Source of the DNA: JAHBWV01 sp964588385
GTDB taxonomy: Bacteria > Planctomycetota > Phycisphaerae > Phycisphaerales > UBA1924
Reading direction: 5' to 3'
DNA: 64,000 nucleotides
NCBI GenBank assembly: GCA_964588385.1
Contig: CAZPPG010000006.1
Location: 32,688 to 96,687, forward strand
The notes below the pieces were generated by a model. The model was not told the DNA's origin and made no database searches. It saw nothing but the letters and a program-made list of their open reading frames with translations. The number at the start of each line of letters is the position of its first letter. Positions within the stretch are counted from its first letter, which is position 1. Positions 26,225-35,600 of this stretch are shown piece by piece. Position numbers and translations under genes: made by a program.

Positions 26225-28417
26225 TCACTGTCCGACGGGCTTGGCGGTGGTCAGGTCAACGCTCACCGTCTGTCCGTCCTTCGAGTATGCGATCGCTTCC
26301 AGACCACCATCCAGCAAGACGCGAATCACGAGATTCCGATCGGGGCGAGGCATGTTGCCACGCGAGCCGGCGATCTCGACCGAAACGGAATCGCCGTCTC
26401 GTCGAGCGATATAGGTCGTCCGGAGATACTCGCCCTTGCGATACCCGAAGCCCTCGCCCGCATCCTCGTACAGCGTGCCGGTCGCTTCTCCTGTTTCATC
26501 AAGCGAGACATAGAGCGTGAGCGGATCGAGTGGACGCTCGTCCACGTACTGCTCAATGGGGCCGGCCGGGATGACGCTTCCCGCCCGCACGTAAAGGTCC
26601 GGCAGGTCGGGGTCGGTGGCGCCGTCGTGCAGGTTCAGCGGCCGCCAGACGCCGCGAGGCATCACGGGCATGCGGTCGCCGAGCGGCGTGACCTTTGCGA
26701 CCACAAGCAGATCGTCGCCGAGCAGGAATGAGTCGTCCTCTGAGCGGAGGGCCATGTCCGTCGGATCGGCGAAGAAGGTGGGCCTTGCAACGGGCAGCCC
26801 GTTCCGGGACGACTCCTCGAAAAGGGTGTAGAGGTAGGGGATCAGCCGATACCTGCGCTCAAGAGCCATTCGACAGGTGCGTTCGACATTCGCGTCGAAT
26901 GCCCATGGCTCCTTGTCGCGATTTCCTTTGCCGGTGTGCCCTCTCGCGAACGGGAGCATGGAGCCGATGCCCATCCAGCGTGCGAACTGCTGACCCGTGC
27001 CATTGCCGATGAATCCCCCGATGTCCGGTCCGCTGAAAGGCTGACCGGACAGTCCGAGGTTCAGGATCATGGGAATGGAGTTCTCAAGGTCGTACCACTC
27101 CGCGGCGTTGTCGCCGGTCCAAGTCGCGGCGTATCGCTGGCCGCCAATCGCGTTCGCCCGTGTGAGAACAAACGGACGATTATCGGGGTTGGCGGCTTTA
27201 ATGCCTTCTTTGGATCCCTTGGCCATGAGCATGCCATAGACGTTGTGGTAGCGAGCGTGCGGCCCCGCGCTCAGCGTCCCGCCGCCGCGATGTACGTTGT
27301 CTTCCGGCATTGTCTTGGACGGCACATTGAAGACCGCCGGCTCATTCATGTCGTTCCAGACGCCATCGATGCCGGTTGCCATGAAGTCCTTATACAGGCC
27401 AGCCCACCATGCCATCGTTTCGGGACGGGTGTAGTCGGGGAAGACGCACTGGCCGGGCCACACCTCTCCGTTGTACACGCCGCCATCGGCCTTCTTCACC
27501 CAGTGGTCGCCTGCGCTGCCTGAGTCAAAGACGCTGTAACCCGGCTCGGCCTTCACCCCCGGATCGATCATCCAAATGGTGTGGTAGCCGAGGGCGTGCA
27601 GATCGCTATTGGTCTTCTTTGGGTCCGGGAAATGGGAGGAATCAAACGTGAAGACGCGATAGCCGTGCATGTAGTCGATGTCGAACCAGATCACGTCGCA
27701 CGGGATCGCGCGTGAGCGGAAGCCCTCCGCGATCTCCTTGACGCGTGCCTCGGGGTAGTACGAGTATCGGCACTGGTGGTATCCGATCGCCCACAGCGGT
27801 GGCAGCTCAATGGTGCCGATGTGAGCCGCGAGCTGAATCATGACATCCTGCGGCGACTTTCCTTCCATGACGATCACGGGATACGCGGGTCCCTCCGCGG
27901 CAAACGCGATGCCGTCGGAGAGATCCATCTCGCATCGCCACGTCGTGTCCGCCAGCACGCCGAACGCGGTTCCATCCGATCGAACCGCCAGCACCCACGG
28001 GTGCGACTGGTACAGAGACTTGGTCTCCTCGCGATACCCGTACGCGTCTGTGTTCCACGCTTCGACGACGCGACCATTTCGAAGCAGCGGTCCTGCGTTC
28101 TCGCCGGTTCCGTACAGGCTTGTGCCCTCGGCGACGGACAGTTTCACCACATGTCGGCCCCGCTCATCGGTGGAGAAGGTCGGTCGCAACGAGCCGCTCG
28201 ACGTCGTCGGCTCACGCTGGTCTCGGTGCTCGGGATTGGCAAAGAAGAGCGAAGGCAGCGCCTGACGTGCCGCTTCCTCAGAGGCATCCCACCGCATGGC
28301 GCCGGTGGGAAGTTTCGCGACGACCTGAGACCATGCATCGGCGGCAAGACCCGAAGCCAGCACCACGGCGAGCGAGCAAGACAACATGGGTCGGAGGCCG
28401 GAATCGGTTCGGAGCAT
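26225..28417 (-). CDS. exported GH31 alpha-glucosidase/alpha-xylosidase
   Basis: Glycoside hydrolase family 31 enzyme of 730 residues, releasing glucose (or xylose) from alpha-linked oligosaccharides. It has a signal peptide (LSCSLAVVLASGLAADAWSQ), an N-terminal beta domain with LYGTGENAG, the TIM barrel with IPCDVIWFDIDYMHGY, the nucleophile Asp in DGVWNDMNEPAVF, and WTGDNAAEWYDLENS with the acid/base Asp. A C-terminal beta domain has RAGSVIPAGP. The ATG at 28417 is chosen for GGAG ten bases upstream and the signal peptide; a longer frame exists but reaches into the divergent promoter. It precedes the tandem esterase by 63 bases and is divergent from the tagged amylase. Confidence 0.93.
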   Translation of the reverse strand: MLRTDSGLRPMLSCSLAVVLASGLAADAWSQVVAKLPTGAMRWDASEEAARQALPSLFFANPEHRDQREPTTSSGSLRPTFSTDERGRHVVKLSVAEGTSLYGTGENAGPLLRNGRVVEAWNTDAYGYREETKSLYQSHPWVLAVRSDGTAFGVLADTTWRCEMDLSDGIAFAAEGPAYPVIVMEGKSPQDVMIQLAAHIGTIELPPLWAIGYHQCRYSYYPEARVKEIAEGFRSRAIPCDVIWFDIDYMHGYRVFTFDSSHFPDPKKTNSDLHALGYHTIWMIDPGVKAEPGYSVFDSGSAGDHWVKKADGGVYNGEVWPGQCVFPDYTRPETMAWWAGLYKDFMATGIDGVWNDMNEPAVFNVPSKTMPEDNVHRGGGTLSAGPHARYHNVYGMLMAKGSKEGIKAANPDNRPFVLTRANAIGGQRYAATWTGDNAAEWYDLENSIPMILNLGLSGQPFSGPDIGGFIGNGTGQQFARWMGIGSMLPFARGHTGKGNRDKEPWAFDANVERTCRMALERRYRLIPYLYTLFEESSRNGLPVARPTFFADPTDMALRSEDDSFLLGDDLLVVAKVTPLGDRMPVMPRGVWRPLNLHDGATDPDLPDLYVRAGSVIPAGPIEQYVDERPLDPLTLYVSLDETGEATGTLYEDAGEGFGYRKGEYLRTTYIARRDGDSVSVEIAGSRGNMPRPDRNLVIRVLLDGGLEAIAYSKDGQTVSVDLTTAKPVGQ

Positions 28418-28565
28418 CTTCGCAAATCTCCATTCGTGCGTCGAGTGAGGTGAGCCCGTGCCGAATGCCGAGTCCGGCATCGGTGCGCCGTTCGAGAAAG
28501 GCCGGACGAAGAGCGTAGCAAGATCCGTCCGCCCCGTGTCCGCACCCAAACGGCCACCCTGAGCG

Positions 28566-28595
28566 TGTATACAGCTCCGGAGTGCCGGAGAGCAA
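28566..28595 (-). promoter_or_regulatory. candidate GH31 promoter with palindrome in the spacer
   Basis: Minus-strand TTGCTC (28590-28595) and TATACA (28566-28571) are 18 bases apart, about 150 bases ahead of the GH31 ATG. The spacer holds CTCCGG-AGTG-CCGGAG (28575-28590), a perfect six-base inverted repeat placed where a repressor would block RNA polymerase. Confidence 0.5.
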
Positions 28596-28625
28596 GATTT
28601 GCCTTGATTTCGCAACCATTGCCAG

Positions 28626-28654
28626 TTTCAATCCGGAACGGGTTTCGCCATAAT
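28626..28654 (+). promoter_or_regulatory. candidate promoter of the tagged amylase gene
   Basis: TTTCAA (28626-28631) and CATAAT (28649-28654) with a 17-base spacer, 57 bases before the ATG at 28711 and back to back with the GH31 promoter. Confidence 0.45.
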
Positions 28655-28670
28655 CCCGATAGGAGACAGA

Positions 28671-28687
28671 CCGCCCGGCTCGGGCGG
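28671..28687 (+). promoter_or_regulatory. leader hairpin of the tagged amylase gene
   Basis: CCGCCCG (28671-28677) and CGGGCGG (28681-28687) form a perfect seven-base stem with loop GCT, followed by CTTCTGTTGTTG. It lies between the -10 and the start codon, so it resembles an attenuator or an mRNA-stabilising 5' hairpin. Confidence 0.45.
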
Positions 28688-28710
28688 CTTCTGTTGTTGA
28701 TGGAGACCAC

Positions 28711-31530
28711 ATGATGCCGAACTGTGCCCGTATCCCCGGAACTCTGTTGACGTCAATCGCGGCCATTGCGGCAGCGGGTCTTGTTGGACTTCCGGCATGT
28801 GGCGACGACAGGCCGGTGATGCTGCACTGGTTTGAGCAGCCGTGGCGTGATCTTGAGCGGCGGGTGCCCGACTTTTTCAAGGCTGGTTATGGGTCCGTGT
28901 GGCTGCCGCCGCCGGGGAAGGGTGCGAGCACCAACTCGGTGGGGTACGACGTCTTTGATCGCTTTGACCTTGGTCGCCCTGGTGCGCAGACGGCGTACGG
29001 CACCGAGAGCATGTTTCAGGTGATGGTCAAGGAGTTGCAACGGGCCAATGCCGAGGTGTACGTCGATTCCATTCTGAACCACAACTCGGGGCGTCAGACG
29101 AGCGCTTCCTTTCAGGCCGCCGGCGGTTGGCCGGGATTCTGGATGGCGCCGGCGGCGCCGCCGGTAAACAAAGCGGCCAACAGCCCGTGGGGCGATTTCC
29201 ATAACAATCCCGGAAGCGCGACCAACTACCTGCAGTCGGAGAACCCCGGGGGCGCGTGGTACGACGTTCACAAGGGGGACCTTGTGGCCCTGGTGGACAT
29301 CGCTCAGGAGTCGAATAACGCGTTCATCAGGCATCCCGTGGCAGCCGGCAATCCGGCGAACCTCCCCGCGGGAACTGTCTATAACCAGCCCAATCCGAGC
29401 AATGCCCGCTTCTACCCGGACCAGTCTCTCTCGCCGCTGGTCTTCACGAATCCGTCTTTCCAGGGCCAGCCTCCGCAGAGCTTCACGCTGCACCCCTTTA
29501 ACACGGCCAGCCCTCTGAGTGGCGATGCGTACGCGGAGAACGCGACCGGACTCCTCATGCGATACACCCAGTGGATGCTCGACGTGCAGGGCGTGGACGG
29601 CTTCCGCCTGGATGCATCCAAGCATGCGCCGAGCTGGTTTTGGATCCAGTACTTTGACGCGGCTGTTCACAGCCGGCGCACGACGCCCGATGGCCGCAAA
29701 GTGACGGCCTTCTCATTCGGCGAGAACACCGACGGGAACGCGTACGTGTTCGACAACTATGTGCGGAAGCCGAACGGAAAGAACCCGCCCCGTCCGGGCG
29801 ATGAGTTCGGAAATCGCGATGCGCTGGACCTTTCGGGCGCCGGCTCGCTCCGGAACCTGATCAACGGAGGCGGCTTCGGAACCTGGGGCGGCGTCCTCGG
29901 GTCTCACATCGATACCGCTGACGACGGCTTCAACAACGGCACGGTGGGTGTCAATCACGTCTTCAGCCACGATAACGGAACCGTTGACGGTCCCGGCGCG
30001 CTCCCGGCTTTGCCGACGCTCCGGCAACAGGGATTGTTCGCACACGCGTACGTGATCAATCGCCCCGGCATCCCGATCGTCTACTACAACGCCCGAGGTG
30101 TGACGCGTCCCGGAGGCTCGTTCTTCCCCGATGAAGGCACGCCCGTCGCGCTCGGGTGTGATCCCAATACCAATGCCCCGTCCGACCTGATGACGCGTCT
30201 GGTGCAGGCCCGCAACTTTGCCGGACGTGGCCAGTTCTTCCCGCTCAACTCCAACACCAACGACATCTTCATCTACGAGCTCAGTTCGCCCCGATTCGCC
30301 GGCGCGTCCTATCCGGGCGGCTACACGGCGAACATGCTTGTCGGCGCCAGCGACAGCTACGCCTCGGGCAGCGTCGCCGGCGTCATGACGACGACCTTTC
30401 CCGCCGGAACGCGCCTCCAGGAGATCACCGGCAACGCAGCGGACCCGATCGTCGATCCCAGCGGCACCATCGCCGAGACGCTCGTCGTCGGAGCCGGCGG
30501 TGTCGTCAGCATTCGAGTGCCCCACAACACGAGCAGCGCGGGCGAGCACAACCGAGGGTACGTCATCTACGTGCCGACGCTCCCGACCGGCACGCTCGAG
30601 CTCACGCCCGTGGCGAGCACGATTCCTGCGGACCTTGCGAGTGTTCCCATGCACCGCCGTCGCCTCACTTCGGTCCCCGTGATCTCGGCCGATGACTTCA
30701 CGGTCCGCCTGACGACGAGCAAGACCGATCCGCTCGACACGAACTTTGATGACAACGCCCTCTTTCGCATCGATGCCGGCTACTTCGATGCGAACGGCAA
30801 CGGCTCGATCGACTTTGATCACACAAACGGCGTGATCGCGGGCTACGAGGCGTTCACCACAGTCAACCAGCCGTTGTTCGGCTCGGCCGCGGCGAACGGC
30901 CTCTACGAGCAGGTGATCGACGCGTCGGCGCTGGCCGAGGGCATGCACTACCTGTCCGTAAAGGCGTTCCGCAAGCGGAACGCGGACGAGGCGCCGCTCT
31001 TCCGCGAGTTCCGCGAGGTGTTCTACGTCGACCGCGAGCCGCCCGCGATCGAGTTCATCGATCCGCCCGCAGTTCTCACCTCGACAAGTCACGAGTTCCG
31101 AGTGGGCGCGCTCGATCGGACGACAAACTTCGTCTACATGCTGCTCGACGTGCCGAGTGGAACGGACCCCCTGACGCTGATCGGGCTTCCGAACCTCGCA
31201 TCACGGCACGACCGACTCGAGCACCGACGGACGGTTGGCGTGTTCAACACGCACGGATTCCACACCGTGGCCGCCGTGGCCACCGAAGAGTCCGGCAACG
31301 CGAATGTCATCACGCACACCTTCTTCGTGGACCGATGCATCGCAGACTACAACAAGGACGGGATCTCCGACGTGGTTGATTTCCTGGATTTCTTCGACGA
31401 CTTCGGTCAGTGCGAAGGACAGCCGACACCGTGCGGAACCTCCGGAAATCCGGATGTCAGCGGCGACAACTTCGTGGACGTTCAGGACTTCCTGGACTTC
31501 TTTGACGCCTTCGGACAGGGCTGCGTGTGA
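28711..31530 (+). CDS. secreted GH13-like amylase with dockerin-like C-terminal tag
   Basis: A 939-residue exported enzyme of the alpha-amylase clan. A signal peptide (ALTSIAAIAAAGLVGL-type core, ending near LPACGD) is followed directly by the barrel (VMLHWFEQPW). Conserved regions are VYVDSILNHNSG (I), DGFRLDASKHAPSW (II, nucleophile Asp), TAFSFGENTDGN (III, acid/base Glu) and VFSHDNGTVDG (IV, Asp). Beta-sandwich regions follow, with a possible calcium-type FDANGNGSIDFDH near 695. Residues from about 876 form the tag: DYNKDGISDVVDFLDFFDDFG and DVSGDNFVDVQDFLDFFDAFG-type loops ending in GC-V. Start is ATG 28711 (28714 also possible) after GGAG. It has its own promoter, divergent from GH31. 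Confidence 0.88.
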   Translation: MMPNCARIPGTLLTSIAAIAAAGLVGLPACGDDRPVMLHWFEQPWRDLERRVPDFFKAGYGSVWLPPPGKGASTNSVGYDVFDRFDLGRPGAQTAYGTESMFQVMVKELQRANAEVYVDSILNHNSGRQTSASFQAAGGWPGFWMAPAAPPVNKAANSPWGDFHNNPGSATNYLQSENPGGAWYDVHKGDLVALVDIAQESNNAFIRHPVAAGNPANLPAGTVYNQPNPSNARFYPDQSLSPLVFTNPSFQGQPPQSFTLHPFNTASPLSGDAYAENATGLLMRYTQWMLDVQGVDGFRLDASKHAPSWFWIQYFDAAVHSRRTTPDGRKVTAFSFGENTDGNAYVFDNYVRKPNGKNPPRPGDEFGNRDALDLSGAGSLRNLINGGGFGTWGGVLGSHIDTADDGFNNGTVGVNHVFSHDNGTVDGPGALPALPTLRQQGLFAHAYVINRPGIPIVYYNARGVTRPGGSFFPDEGTPVALGCDPNTNAPSDLMTRLVQARNFAGRGQFFPLNSNTNDIFIYELSSPRFAGASYPGGYTANMLVGASDSYASGSVAGVMTTTFPAGTRLQEITGNAADPIVDPSGTIAETLVVGAGGVVSIRVPHNTSSAGEHNRGYVIYVPTLPTGTLELTPVASTIPADLASVPMHRRRLTSVPVISADDFTVRLTTSKTDPLDTNFDDNALFRIDAGYFDANGNGSIDFDHTNGVIAGYEAFTTVNQPLFGSAAANGLYEQVIDASALAEGMHYLSVKAFRKRNADEAPLFREFREVFYVDREPPAIEFIDPPAVLTSTSHEFRVGALDRTTNFVYMLLDVPSGTDPLTLIGLPNLASRHDRLEHRRTVGVFNTHGFHTVAAVATEESGNANVITHTFFVDRCIADYNKDGISDVVDFLDFFDDFGQCEGQPTPCGTSGNPDVSGDNFVDVQDFLDFFDAFGQGCV

Positions 31531-31558
31531 GCACCGGCGAGCACGGCACGCACCCGGC

Positions 31559-31576
31559 GCTCGCTACTCAGCGAGC
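31559..31576. terminator. hairpin between convergent amylase and GH43 genes
   Basis: GCTCGCT (31559-31565) and AGCGAGC (31570-31576) pair perfectly around ACTC. The stem spans the GH43 stop codon and follows the amylase stop by 28 bases. There is no T-run, so a terminator role is uncertain. Confidence 0.3.
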
Positions 31577-32613
31577 AGCGGAACGGGTCCGACTCCCTTG
31601 AACGTGATCGTCACGGGCTTGATCAGGCCGTCGGCAGCGAACTCCATGCGATCGATGCAGACCACGCGATGGTCGCGATCGGTCTCTCCGAGCGGGCGAC
31701 GGTGATAGACGATGTAGTATTCGTCCCTGCCAGGAACCTGGATCACACTGTGATGCCCTGCGCCGGTCGCAACGGTGGGGTCCTGCTGCAGGATCTTCCC
31801 TTCGCGCCGGAAGGGACCTGTGGGTGAGTCGGCAATGGCGTACGCGACCGAGTAGTCCGGGCCAGTCCAGCCGCCCTCGGACCACATGAAGTAATACTTC
31901 CCGGCGCGCATGAACATGAAAGGGCCTTCGACGTACCCCTCAGGCGTGATCTCCCGGAAGGTGACGCCGTCGTCAAACGGCACCAGCGAACGGAAGTCCT
32001 CGCTGAGCTTTGCGATGTTGCAGTGGCGCCACCCGCCGTAGATGATGTAGTGCTCGCCCTCGGCGTCCCGGAACACGAACTGGTCGATGGGCTGGGCGCC
32101 GTTGTGGAACTTGTCGATCAAGGGCTTGCCGATGTGGTCGCGGTACGGCCCCTCGGGGCGATCGGCGACGGCGACCCCGATGCCCCCGAGCTCGGCATCG
32201 CTCTGGATGTCGTTGGCGCCGAAGAACAGAAAGTACTTGCCGTCCTTCTCGATGGCCGCGGGGGCCCACATCGCCCGCCTTGCCCACTTGACCGATTCGT
32301 TCGTAAGCACACGCTCGTGCTTTGTCCAAGCAACAAGATCCGGCGACGAGAACGCGTCGAAGTGCAGTTGATCGTCGTAGCGCGCCGAGAACGTGGGAAA
32401 GATCCAGTAGCGGGGGCCATCCTTCCCGGCGTAGACCACGCCCTCAGGATCGGCATACCAGCCCGGCAGCACCGGGTTTCCCGAGCGGACCTCAGCCGTC
32501 GGCGAGGGAGCACTCTGGCCGAACGCTGCGGCGGTCCAGAACTCGGCAAGCAACAGAGCGACGCAGAACGATCGGATCTGCTCGGAGCGTCGACGAGAAA
32601 GCCATCCGTCCAT
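31564..32613 (-). CDS. exported GH43-type glycosidase
   Basis: A 349-residue five-bladed beta-propeller glycosidase of family GH43 (typically arabinofuranosidase, xylosidase or galactosidase), exported by a signal peptide (FCVALLLAEFWTAAAFGQ). Family acidic residues are suggested by YADPEGVVYAG (base Asp), AQPIDQFVFRDAEG (pKa-modulating Asp) and GYVEGPFMFMRAGKYY (acid Glu). MWAPAAIEKDGKYFLFF is a typical blade. The ATG at 32613 has GAGG six bases upstream; a GTG 18 bases earlier is possible. It lies 14 bases downstream of smc on the same strand, so it might be read from the smc transcript, which is unexpected for a secreted glycosidase. Substrate is not determined. Confidence 0.85.
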   Translation of the reverse strand: MDGWLSRRRSEQIRSFCVALLLAEFWTAAAFGQSAPSPTAEVRSGNPVLPGWYADPEGVVYAGKDGPRYWIFPTFSARYDDQLHFDAFSSPDLVAWTKHERVLTNESVKWARRAMWAPAAIEKDGKYFLFFGANDIQSDAELGGIGVAVADRPEGPYRDHIGKPLIDKFHNGAQPIDQFVFRDAEGEHYIIYGGWRHCNIAKLSEDFRSLVPFDDGVTFREITPEGYVEGPFMFMRAGKYYFMWSEGGWTGPDYSVAYAIADSPTGPFRREGKILQQDPTVATGAGHHSVIQVPGRDEYYIVYHRRPLGETDRDHRVVCIDRMEFAADGLIKPVTITFKGVGPVPLLAE

Positions 32614-32627
32614 GCCGAACCTCGCTC

Positions 32628-35600
32628 TCACATCGGCTCATGCTGCGCCGCAGCGGGCTCGCTGGTTTGTGCCTCAACCGGCTCGGCGGCAGGCTCGCGC
32701 ATCGCGGCCAGTGCGGCCTTCAACGGGTTCCGCTTGCGACGGTCCGGCCTGGTCTCAGGAGCGACATTCTCCGAATCCGGGGTCGCCGGAAGCTCGCCGT
32801 GTGCCCCGACCTGATCGAAGCGAACCTTCACGCGTGTAGAAACGCCACGCTCCTGCATAGTCACGCCGTACAACTGGTCGGCCGATTGCATGGTCTTCTT
32901 GTTGTGCGTGATCACGATGAAGCGAGAGCGATCTGTAAACTGCCTGATCATCGCGCAGTAGCGTGCGACGTTCCCCTCGTCGAGCGCGGCGTCGACTTCG
33001 TCCAGCACGCAGAAGCACGAGGGCTTGGAACGGAAGATCGACATCAGCAGCGCGACAGCGGTGAGCGTCTTCTCGCCGCCCGAGAGCTGATCGATCGTGC
33101 GAGGCTCCTTGCCCGGCGGCTTGGCCACCACCTCGATGCCGCTCTCGAGAAGATCCACCTCGTCGGTGACGACTTTCTCGCCGTTGATCTCTTTGACAAG
33201 CGGCATGAGCCGGACTTCCGCCCGCCCGCCGCCGAAGAGCCGGCGGAACATGCCGTCCTGGCTCCCGAAATGCTCCTGGATCGCGCCGAAGATCGCTCCG
33301 AACTGCTCCTTGCTGACCTGATTCAACCGAACGATCAGGTCGCTCAGTCGCTGTGAGGCGGTATCCAGGTCCGCGACCTGTCGCACGAGATTCTCGTTCT
33401 GCCCCTCGAGCTGCGTCTCTTCCTCGATTGCATCAAGGTTCACGTTGCCCAGCTTCTTGATCTCCTGCCTGAGCACCTCGATGCTCGAGACTGCTTCGGC
33501 CTGATCGATGCGGAGTACGTCGCCCGGCGACATCAACTCGCGATACTCCGGGTATTCCCGTCCGAGGTCGATGGAGAGGTCCTCTTGCGTGCGCTCCTCA
33601 AGCGTCTCACGCTTCACCTCCAGCTCGCGGCGGCTGATCTCCAGGGAGTTCCAGTCGCGCTCATAGACAGAGAGCTGCTGGCGGGCAGCGCCGAGATTTC
33701 CCGCGTGCTCACGCACCGTCGTGTCTGCACGCTCAATCGCGACGTTTGCCTCACCCGCTTCCTGACGGAGCACCACTGCCGCCGCGGCGGATTCCTGGAT
33801 CTGCCGATCCGCTTCCGCGATGGAGCGTTCATGGTCGGTGATTCGGGAGCGGGCCTGCTCCAGATGCTGGAGCAGATTGCGATGCTGGCGCTCGGCGTCG
33901 TCGCGCGCGAGCGAGAGGCGGCTGACCTCACGCCGCGCGGAACCAAGCTGTTCCCCAAGTCGTCCGACGTCGACCTTCGCCGACGTGACCTGCTCCGCCG
34001 CGGCCTCCGCGCCGAGTCGGATTCTTGACGCTTCCCGCTCCGCCGTCTCCGCTGCGGCGGTCTGCTCCGTGTGCAGCCGGGAGAGCCCCTCGGCCTTGGC
34101 TGAGAGCTCGTCCATCTCATGCCGGGCCCGTGCTTCTCGCGAGCGAATCTGGCTGATCTCCTCATCCAGGCCGCGGCGTTCGCGGGCCATGCGATCCGTG
34201 TCCGCCGTGAGCCGCTCGAGTCTGGCCCGATCCGCGACCAGTTGGCGGGACTCGGACGCGTGCGCCGATCCCAGCTCGTTTCGCCGCTCCGCGTGCGAGG
34301 CAACTTCCGCATCCAGCCCACGGAGCGAGGAACGCTCCCGCTCGAGCTCGCCCGCAACTTCGGCGACCTGAACCTCCAGGGCCGCCAGCTCGGTCTGGCG
34401 CTGCAGCAATCCGCCGGCGACCGCCGCAACCGGCCCCGCGGTCAGCCGCCCGTCCGATTCGATCAGTGTGCCGTCGGGCGTGACGAAGCGAACGCCGGCC
34501 ACGCTGGCTAGCGGCCCTGTCGCCAGCAGCATGGCCGCGTCGATGGATGTGACGAGGTAGGTCGTTGCGAGTATCCGGTCGAGCAAGCTTGAGAGCTTGG
34601 GCAGGTCACGCGCGGGCCTGATCGCGTCACGAAGACGAGTCACCCGCGGCTCCAACGCCGAAACGTCCGGCAGCGTCCGGTGCTGCTCAAGCGAGGGCAG
34701 TCCCGCCAATGGCAGGAATGTCACGCGCCCCCGCAGCGACGCGATCTCCTCAGAAGGAGGCGCCGTCACAACAGATTCAATCACCAGACCCTGCAGCAGC
34801 GTTCCGAGGGCGGCTTCCACTGCGGCGGCGTGCGCCGCATCGGTCTCAAGCAGCTCCGCAAGCGGCGCGATCACGCTCTCAAAGCCCGTGCCGGACGCCC
34901 TTCGCTCAAGCACATCCTTCACGGCGTCGGCGAAACCCTCGCGGGAATCCACCATCTCGCGAAGTGTTGCCCGGCGCCCGTCAAGACGCAGGAACTTCTG
35001 CTCCAGCTCGGAAACTCGCGATGCCAAGTCACGCCGATCGCTTGAGAGCGCGAGCGCGGTCTGGTCGTGCGAAGAGAGCAGGGACTCGAGTTCTGCCACT
35101 CGGGCCGCTCTGGCCTCTCCCGCACGTGAGATGTCCTGTGCGGCCGACGCGACCGAAGCGTGCTCCGCCTCAATCGCGCCGGCCTTTGTGCTGAGACGCT
35201 GGATCTGTTCGGCCAGCGAGTCGATCCGCTTCCCCTCGGCCTGCACGTGCGCGAGCAGCGAGGACCGCTCGCGATCAATATTGGCGGCGGCGGCACGCTT
35301 CTGGGAGACTTCCCGTTGCAGGTCGCCGAGTTCCTCCAGCACGGCAGCCCGCGTCTCGGACGCGCGAGAGAGCATTCGCTCGGCTTCGGCCAGTCGCTCC
35401 GAGAGCGCGGCCACGGCTTCCGACTGCTCCGCGACCGCGCGGGAGAATCCTTCCAGGTTCTGGTCGACCTCAACGATGCGCTGCGCGTCGGTGTCCGCGT
35501 GACGCCGCGCGTCGTCCAGGGCGCGGGCCGTCATCTGGCGTCGCTGCATCGCCGAGTTGTGGGCGTGCTCCGTGGCCAGCAGCCGCTCCTGCAACTGCTT

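Noticed and set aside
29713..31092. 459-codon frame antisense to the tagged amylase
   Set aside because: Arg/Val/Glu-rich shadow without motifs; the amylase frame is continuous and carries GH13 regions.
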